Below, piece by piece: positions 59,835 to 64,000 of a DNA stretch of 64,000 nt. This DNA comes from an uncultured Bacteroidota bacterium (GTDB lineage: Bacteria; Bacteroidota; Bacteroidia; Bacteroidales; P3). Location of the stretch: positions 92,122 to 156,121 of the forward strand of contig CADCEC010000010.1 in the NCBI GenBank assembly GCA_902800395.1, read 5' to 3'. The notes below the pieces were generated by a model, which saw only the letters and a list, made by a program, of their open reading frames with translations, made no database searches and was not told the DNA's origin. Position 1 is the stretch's first letter, and each line of letters opens with the position of its first letter. A program made the translations under genes and the position numbers.

Positions 59835-60983
59835 ATGATTTCCCCCAAATTCTTTATCGAGAAGCTGAAAGAGAACGATATCGACTTCTACGCCGGTGTG
59901 CCTGACAGCCTGCTGAAGAACATCTGCGCCTATATCGCCGACAATGTCGACGCCAGCCACAACATCATCACCGCCAACGAAGGTGCCGCCGTCGGCCTCG
60001 CCGCCGGCTACCACCTCGCCACCGGCAAGATAGGTGTCGTCTATATGCAGAACTCCGGCGAGGGCAACATCATCAACCCCATCGCCTCGCTCACCGACAA
60101 GGAGGTCTATAATATCCCCGTGCTGCTGCTCATCGGCTGGCGCGGTCGTCCGGGGGTCCACGACGAACCCCAGCATGTGAAGCAGGGCAAGGTGACCACC
60201 GGCCTCCTCAACACCATGGGCATCAACTACGAGGTGCTCAGCAAGGAGGAGGACAAGGCCGAGAAGCAGATAGCCAAAGCCGTCAGCGCCATGAAGTCCA
60301 CCGGCGAGGTCTTCGCTCTGGTCATCGAGAAGGACACCTTCGACAGTTACAAACTGCAGAATGTCGAGAAGAACGACTATCCGATGTCTCGCGAAGAGGC
60401 CATCCAGACTGTCGCCGCCGCCATGGGTGAGAAGGATGTCGTCGTCTCCACCACCGGCATGATTTCCCGCGAACTCTTCGAATACCGTGCCGCCAAAGGG
60501 CAGGGACATGAGCGCGACTTCCTCACCGTCGGCTCCATGGGTCACGCCTCCCAGATAGCCCTCGGCATCGCATTGGCGCAATCAAGCAATCAAGCAATCA
60601 AGCAATCTCGCCGCGTATGGTGCTTCGACGGCGACGGCGCCGCCATCATGCACATGGGCTCTATGGCCATCGTGGCCGAGAAGGCCCCGAAGAACTACGT
60701 GCATGTGGTCTTCAACAACGGCGCCCACGACAGCGTGGGTGGACAGCCCACCGTGGGCCTCAAGATCGACCTCCCCGCCATCGCCCGCGCCGTCGGCTAC
60801 AAAGCCGCCTACAGTGTCGACAGAATGGAAACTCTAAACTCTAAACTTTTAACTCTTAACTCAGAAGAAGGTCCCGTCCTTCTCGAGGTGAAGGTCCACA
60901 AAGGCAACCGCGCCGACCTCGGCCGCCCCACCACCACCCCCATCCAGAACAAAGAAGCCCTCATGAATTTTTTAAAAAAATGA
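59835..60983 (+). CDS. ppd: Phosphonopyruvate decarboxylase
   Basis: A thiamine-diphosphate enzyme converting phosphonopyruvate to phosphonoacetaldehyde. 382 residues. The N-terminal half shows FYAGVPDSLLKNI and ANEGAAVGLAAGYHLATGK (catalytic Glu in NEG). The C-terminal half has the ThDP/Mg motif GDGAAIMHMG through FNNGAHDSVGGQPT. Two low-complexity stretches are in frame: 8-bp repeats at 60579-60607 (SSNQAIKQS, directly before the GDG strand) and CTAAACT/TTAACT strings at 60829-60863 (METLNSKLLTLNSE). Both replace variable loops. The stop overlaps the transaminase start by 4 nt. Confidence 0.95.
   Translation: MISPKFFIEKLKENDIDFYAGVPDSLLKNICAYIADNVDASHNIITANEGAAVGLAAGYHLATGKIGVVYMQNSGEGNIINPIASLTDKEVYNIPVLLLIGWRGRPGVHDEPQHVKQGKVTTGLLNTMGINYEVLSKEEDKAEKQIAKAVSAMKSTGEVFALVIEKDTFDSYKLQNVEKNDYPMSREEAIQTVAAAMGEKDVVVSTTGMISRELFEYRAAKGQGHERDFLTVGSMGHASQIALGIALAQSSNQAIKQSRRVWCFDGDGAAIMHMGSMAIVAEKAPKNYVHVVFNNGAHDSVGGQPTVGLKIDLPAIARAVGYKAAYSVDRMETLNSKLLTLNSEEGPVLLEVKVHKGNRADLGRPTTTPIQNKEALMNFLKK
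60579..60607 (+). repeat. 8-bp tandem repeats in the phosphonopyruvate decarboxylase gene
   Basis: CAATCAAG is repeated three times followed by CAATC. It encodes AQSSNQAIKQS. A gain or loss of one unit would break the frame just before the ThDP-binding motif. A related string occurs at about 43150-43180 in the T9SS cargo gene (AIKQSSNQPIA). Confidence 0.9.
60829..60863 (+). repeat. CTAAACT/TTAACT low-complexity string in frame
   Basis: AACTCTAAACTCTAAAC is followed by TTTTAACTCTTAACTC. It is A/T-rich inside a C-rich gene and very like the intergenic TTAAC strings in this window. It encodes ETLNSKLLTLNS. Confidence 0.8.
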
Positions 60984-62080
60984 CCATCAAACGTAACGTC
61001 CTCCTCAATCCCGGTCCTGCCACCACCACCGACACCGTCAAGATGGCCCAGGTGGTGCCCGACATCTGCCCGCGCGAGAAAGAGTTCGCAGGCCTCATGC
61101 ACGGCCTCCGTGCCGACCTGCTCAAAATCGTCCATGCCGATCCCAAGGACTACACCTCCGTCCTCTTCACCGGCTCCGGCACCATCAACATCGACATCTG
61201 CCTCAACTCCCTCCTCCCCGAGGGCAAGAAGGCCCTCATCGTCAACAACGGCGCCTATTCGTCGCGCGCCGTCGAGGTGTGCCAGTACTACCACCTGCCG
61301 CATATAGACCTCAAGAGTAGCGTCTTCGAGCGTCCCGACCTCGCCCTCGTGGAGAAGACCCTCCAGGAGAACCCCGACATCGCCCTCGTCTACACCACCC
61401 ATCACGAGACCGGCACGGGCGTCCTCAACCCCATCCGCGAAATCGGCGCACTGGCTCATAAGTACGGCGCCATCTCGGTCTTCGACACCACCTCGTCGCT
61501 GGCCATGATTCCCATCGATGTGGAGAAGGACAACGTCGACTTCTGCATGGCCTCCGCCCAGAAGGGCATCATGGCTATGTCGGGCCTCTCGTTCATCATC
61601 GGCCGCACCGAGGAGATCCGCAAGTCCAAGAGCTATCCCACGCGCTCCTACTACTGCAACCTCTACCTGCAGTACGAATACTTCGAGAAGACCGGCGAGA
61701 TGCACTTCACGCCCCCCGTGCAGACCATCTACTCCGCCATCCAGGCCCTCAAGGAGTACTTCGCCGAAGGCGAGCAGGCCAAGTGGGCCCGCCACCTCCG
61801 CGTCAACCGCGCCATCAAGGAAGGCATCGCCTCCCTCGGCCTCAAGGAGGCCATCCGCGACGAGCTCCAGTCGGGCCTCGTCGTCTCCGTGCTCTATCCC
61901 GACATGCCCAACTGGGACTTCGAGAAGGTTCATGACTACTGCTACGAGCACGGCTTCACCATCTATCCTGGCAAAATCAGCACCACCAACACCTTCCGCC
62001 TCTGCTCCCTCGGCGCCATCGACGAGGACGACATCCACGCCTTCATCCCCGTCCTCAAAGCCGCCATCGAGCGCCTTTGA
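60980..62080 (+). CDS. phnW: 2-aminoethylphosphonate:pyruvate aminotransferase
   Basis: A PLP-dependent class V aminotransferase of 366 residues. In this context it works in the biosynthetic direction, turning phosphonoacetaldehyde into AEP. Motifs: LLNPGPATTT, FTGSGTINIDICLNSLLPEG, VYTTHHETGTGVLNP, SVFDTTSSLAM and the PLP lysine Lys195 in SAQKGIMAM. The start overlaps the decarboxylase by 4 nt. No phosphonatase or phosphonate importer is present, arguing against use for AEP breakdown. An intrinsic terminator follows after 42 nt. Confidence 0.95.
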   Translation: MTIKRNVLLNPGPATTTDTVKMAQVVPDICPREKEFAGLMHGLRADLLKIVHADPKDYTSVLFTGSGTINIDICLNSLLPEGKKALIVNNGAYSSRAVEVCQYYHLPHIDLKSSVFERPDLALVEKTLQENPDIALVYTTHHETGTGVLNPIREIGALAHKYGAISVFDTTSSLAMIPIDVEKDNVDFCMASAQKGIMAMSGLSFIIGRTEEIRKSKSYPTRSYYCNLYLQYEYFEKTGEMHFTPPVQTIYSAIQALKEYFAEGEQAKWARHLRVNRAIKEGIASLGLKEAIRDELQSGLVVSVLYPDMPNWDFEKVHDYCYEHGFTIYPGKISTTNTFRLCSLGAIDEDDIHAFIPVLKAAIERL

Positions 62081-62122
62081 CGGCATCGGGGAACGCTTGA
62101 AATTATAAAAAATGTTAAATAT

Positions 62123-62157
62123 CACCCCTCGAAATTGATTTTCGGGGGGTGTTATTT
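62123..62157 (+). terminator. Intrinsic terminator of the AEP operon
   Basis: CACCCCTCGAAA (62123-62134) pairs over 12 positions (one G-U) with TTTCGGGGGGTG (62140-62151) around a TTGAT loop. TTATTTCT follows. Confidence 0.85.
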
Positions 62158-62160
62158 CTA

Positions 62161-62178
62161 TATTATATATATAAGGTT
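62161..62178 (+). promoter_or_regulatory. TATTATATATATA motif before the sigma-factor operon
   Basis: TATTATATATATAAGGTT lies 10 nt before the chosen start of the sigma gene. A near copy with a 2-nt insertion is at 63719-63738, before the next secreted-protein gene. It may be a shared promoter element or an unwinding region; AAGG could serve as ribosome binding site. Confidence 0.35.
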
Positions 62179-62187
62179 ATTATTTTA

Positions 62188-62685
62188 GTGACGATAAATA
62201 GACATATCCAGCGCGAGGCCGAGCGGCTTGTCGCCAAATACGGAAAGCTCATCCGCTTTCTGTGTCTTCGTGCGTCGTATGGACAAGATGTCTACTACTG
62301 CGACCTCTTGCAGGAGTGCTACCTGATGTTGATAAACAGGCTAGAAGAACGGAAGCCCGGCATGTCGGAACTCCAAGAGCATGCTTGGGTCTACTGGTGC
62401 TGTCGCGACGCCATCGCACGCTTCCGCAACCACGCAAAGCGTTTCCCCTCGGTGCTGCCCGCCGAGTTGCTGCCCGACACAAGGGAAGCTCCCAGCGTGG
62501 TGACACAAAACATCATCGACGACCTGGCCTCCTGCCTCAAGGGGACGGAGCGCCTCTGTTTCCTCCGCATGGCCAACGGCCTCTCCGACGAGGAGATAGA
62601 AAAGGAATTCGGAATCTCCCATCACCACCTCCTCCAGCTTCGCCACACGATAAAGAAAAAACTAGAGCAATATATTAAACAATGA
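62188..62685 (+). CDS. Sigma-70 family (ECF-like) RNA polymerase sigma factor
   Basis: About 165 residues. Region 2 is recognisable as VAKYGKLIRFLCLRASYGQD, DVYYCDLLQECYLMLINRLE and AWVYWCCRDAIARFRNHAKR. Region 4 is LKGTERLCFLRMANGLSDEE followed by IEKEFGISHHHLLQLRHTIK, a helix-turn-helix. I chose the GTG at 62188: no ATG is available, and the longest reading frame would begin inside the terminator stem. AAGG lies 12 nt upstream. The gene overlaps the next by ATGA. The downstream membrane protein could be an anti-sigma factor in this arrangement, but it lacks a recognisable anti-sigma motif. Confidence 0.8.
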   Translation: MTINRHIQREAERLVAKYGKLIRFLCLRASYGQDVYYCDLLQECYLMLINRLEERKPGMSELQEHAWVYWCCRDAIARFRNHAKRFPSVLPAELLPDTREAPSVVTQNIIDDLASCLKGTERLCFLRMANGLSDEEIEKEFGISHHHLLQLRHTIKKKLEQYIKQ

Positions 62686-62957
62686 ATACAATAGAAAATA
62701 ACGACATCCAGACCTCTCCGGTCGCCCTTGCCGCCGCCCTTGCCGCCGCCCAGGGTGGAGACTGCGGGAAGACCTGCCGCCGCTGGCGCTTCCATGCCGC
62801 CATCCGTCGCTGTGTCGCGCTGGCCCTGGTGGCGGTGCCGATGCTGCTCCTCGTCGGCAGCGTAAGCTCCGCCCTGGCCCATAGCACATGGGCCACGGGA
62901 GCAAGCTCCACCGACGAGTCGGTGGCCAATGTCCGTCAAATGCTCAACAAAGAATGA
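62682..62957 (+). CDS. Small single-pass membrane protein next to sigma factor
   Basis: 91 residues: N-terminal segment with an Ala-rich run (VALAALAAAQGGD-like, 14-26) and two cysteines (GDCGKTCRRW), then a basic stretch RRWRFHAAIRRC. One membrane segment at about 45-67 (VALALVAVPMLLLVGSVSSA) and a short outer tail follow. ATGA overlaps on both sides tie it to the sigma gene and to the next gene. The topology (cytoplasmic N-terminus, short periplasmic tail) would suit an anti-sigma factor, but no family was recognised. Confidence 0.7.
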   Translation: MNTIENNDIQTSPVALAAALAAAQGGDCGKTCRRWRFHAAIRRCVALALVAVPMLLLVGSVSSALAHSTWATGASSTDESVANVRQMLNKE

Positions 62958-63466
62958 AACCGAAGAAAATAAAACTGTTCTGGGCAGTGGGGCTGACGGT
63001 GATCCTGTTGGCATCCGCTGCTGCAGCGTTGTCGATGCTCTGGCCCCGTCTCCTCCCCTCGTTCTATGTCAGCGACCTCTACCGCCGCTACGAGCACAAC
63101 GACTATATCCGCGCCACCGAACTCCACAACTTCCCCGTCAACGACACCCTCGCCACAGATGCGTTACTGCTGGAAGCCGCCACCGACTCCGCCTGGTACG
63201 CATTGTTGGCCGACTTCGGAATGCCGGAAGAGATGATTGAAATGTATAAGTCAAACAAAGAATCATTTGTGGGTGAAGGAAAAAATTCCATCATTAAGTT
63301 TTTCGTTAATAAAAACAACATAAAAGAAAGAATACCTAAAAAAAATCCAAGTAGCCGTTTAGTACTTGGGGATCTTGCAAAAAAATCATTATGTATCTTC
63401 TTAACAGAAGACAACAACAAAAAAGAAAAAATAAGTTTATTTAAAATTAAAGAATTAGAAAAATGA
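62954..63466 (+). CDS. Membrane-anchored protein with abrupt composition change
   Basis: 170 residues from the ATG at 62954 (MKPKKIKLFWAVGLTVILLA); an earlier in-frame start at 62888 would lie deep in the previous gene. Membrane segment at about 7-30. Residues up to about 95 (YRRYEHNDYIRATELHNFPV, DSAWYALLADFGMPEEM) are encoded by C-rich codons. From about 63236 on, the DNA becomes strongly A-rich and the protein Lys/Asn/Ile-rich (IIKFFVNKNNIKERIPKKN, EDNNKKEKISLFKIKELEK). This looks like two segments of different origin joined in frame. No family recognised. Confidence 0.7.
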   Translation: MKPKKIKLFWAVGLTVILLASAAAALSMLWPRLLPSFYVSDLYRRYEHNDYIRATELHNFPVNDTLATDALLLEAATDSAWYALLADFGMPEEMIEMYKSNKESFVGEGKNSIIKFFVNKNNIKERIPKKNPSSRLVLGDLAKKSLCIFLTEDNNKKEKISLFKIKELEK

Positions 63467-63585
63467 ACATCAATTACAAAAAGTTGGCACTCATCGCAGT
63501 GCTGGGCTTGACCGCTACTGGCTGTCAAAAAGAAAACGTGTTACCGCTTAGCGGCAACGAACAGACAATGGAAACCATCCAGTGA
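63463..63585 (+). CDS. 40-residue lipoprotein
   Basis: ATG at 63463 overlaps the previous stop (ATGA). The product is a lipoprotein precursor: MNINYKKLALIAVLGLTATG, then Cys and QKENVLPLSG, ending MNETIQ-like (QTMETIQ). The lipobox is TATGC. After lipidation only about 21 residues would remain. It could be a functional small lipoprotein or the truncated start of a longer one; the stop TGA at 63583-63585 is clear. Confidence 0.65.
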   Translation: MNINYKKLALIAVLGLTATGCQKENVLPLSGNEQTMETIQ

Positions 63586-63841
63586 CGGCGACCGAAATGT
63601 TAAAAAATCGGCCCAAATGTCATAATTTGCATCTTTGGCGGTTATATATATACATGTAATTCGCATCACGAAATGTTAAAAAAACACTCGTTTTGTCACA
63701 TTTTGCCAAAAAAAGTACTATTATATATATAGAAGGTTTTCTTTCAAAATCACTTTTTAAGGCATAATGCACCTAAAAAAAACGCATTATTGTATAGCAG
63801 GAATAGAAGCACCAGAAAACAAAATATTAACCAATAATACC
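63586..63841. other. Intergenic region with repeated AAATGTTAAAAAA motifs
   Basis: No gene is seen in these 256 nt. CCGAAATGTTAAAAAATC at 63592-63609 is an exact copy of 656-673. CGAAATGTTAAAAAA recurs from about 63668. The TATTATATATATA motif is at 63719-63738, and an inverted repeat at 63764-63790. CATCTTTG at 63630-63637 is one mismatch from a -7 box. Confidence 0.6.
63764..63790. promoter_or_regulatory. 7-bp inverted repeat in the leader of the next gene
   Basis: ATAATGC (63764-63770) and GCATTAT (63784-63790) are perfect reverse complements around a 13-nt A-rich loop, 52 nt before the next start codon. It may be an operator or leader hairpin. Confidence 0.4.
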
Positions 63842-64000
63842 ATGAATAAGACAACATTTCTCCTTATTTTCATCGTGCTGTTCTTGGGCGAACCCTTTGC
63901 TCAGGACACCGTCCATATTCGCGACTTCCGCACCGTTGACAAATACTATGTCCCCGTGTGGCCTTATGCTTTCCCCAAACGTACTTATGGTGATAATACC
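63842..64000 (+). CDS. Secreted protein, N-terminal part (3' truncated by window)
   Basis: ATG at 63842 opens 53 codons that run off the window. MNKTTFLLIFIVLFLGEPFA followed by QDTVHIRDFRT is a clear signal peptide with cleavage after FA. The visible mature part (YYVPVWPYAFPKRTYGDNT) is not enough to name a family. Its upstream region shares motifs with the sigma operon and with the cargo gene at 747. Confidence 0.8.
   Translation, partial: MNKTTFLLIFIVLFLGEPFAQDTVHIRDFRTVDKYYVPVWPYAFPKRTYGDNT

Noticed and set aside
58496-59848. 450-codon minus-strand frame over pepM, and 60809-62125 over phnW
   Set aside because: Both mirror strongly C-biased plus-strand genes with full family motifs; products are Asp/Val/Gly-rich without motifs.
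62149-62187. Upstream GTG start of the sigma factor
   Set aside because: It lies inside the right arm of the AEP operon terminator and adds only hydrophobic residues (LFLYYIYKVIIL) not typical of sigma factors.
1-64000. tRNA, rRNA, riboswitch or insertion-sequence features
   Set aside because: Intergenic regions were read on both strands; no cloverleaf, rRNA segment, known riboswitch core or transposase was recognised.

Overview
The window looks like a chromosomal segment from a member of the Bacteroidota, most likely order Bacteroidales. Evidence: a complete gliding/type IX secretion (T9SS) core locus (porP-gldK-gldL-gldM-gldN plus a second gldN), a T9SS plug gene, several huge secreted proteins ending in T9SS sorting domains, and promoters with the Bacteroidota -33 TTTG / -7 TAnnTTTG pattern. 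No tRNA, rRNA, CRISPR array, insertion sequence or prophage module was seen.

Layout. 1-6050: the 3' end of ruvB, an 866-859 aa IgGFc-binding-like T9SS type B cargo protein, then an overlapping trio hutI-lolD-rlmB closed by a terminator. 6070-19295: a 3932-aa T9SS cargo giant followed with 1-nt overlap by tilS. 19225-20867 (minus): the T9SS plug protein, overlapping tilS tail to tail, preceded by a broken DUF6266 gene. 21088-40694 (minus): one apparent 19.5-kb transcription unit with a promoter at one end and two terminators at the other. It encodes a 3258-aa leucine-rich-repeat giant, a lipoprotein, an OmpA-family protein, a small T9SS cargo protein and two tandem ~1150-aa paralogues with phage-fibre-like repeats and lectin-fold-like C-terminal domains. 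40724-45967: miaB, a three-PASTA membrane protein, another T9SS cargo protein and an RluD-type pseudouridine synthase. 45970-53133 (minus): the T9SS motor/ring operon. 53151-55576 (minus): polysaccharide deacetylase-like gene, kdsC and an RlpA-like gene.

55601-62157: a self-contained 2-aminoethylphosphonate (AEP) operon with its own promoter and terminator: CDP-alcohol phosphotransferase, a flippase-like membrane protein fused to a cytidylyltransferase, a nucleotidyltransferase-like/PEP mutase fusion, phosphonopyruvate decarboxylase and AEP transaminase. Together these would make AEP, activate it as CDP-AEP and transfer it to a lipid or glycan; no AEP-degrading gene is present. 62161-64000: a sigma-70-like factor in an ATGA-overlap chain with two small membrane proteins and a 40-aa lipoprotein, then the start of another secreted protein.

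The genes fit a common theme of building and decorating the outer surface: T9SS machinery, at least five T9SS cargo proteins, LPS/KDO and polysaccharide enzymes, and phosphonate head-group synthesis. Across the window, short tandem repeats of 7-10 bp and small GTAGGGGC-type palindromes sit in frame inside otherwise conserved genes (tilS, miaB, ppd, signal peptides), and similar TTAAC-rich strings fill the gaps between genes. The strongest candidates for undescribed biology are the 19.5-kb surface operon, the AEP operon with its unusual fusions and altered motifs, the sigma-factor micro-operon, and the in-frame repeat insertions.
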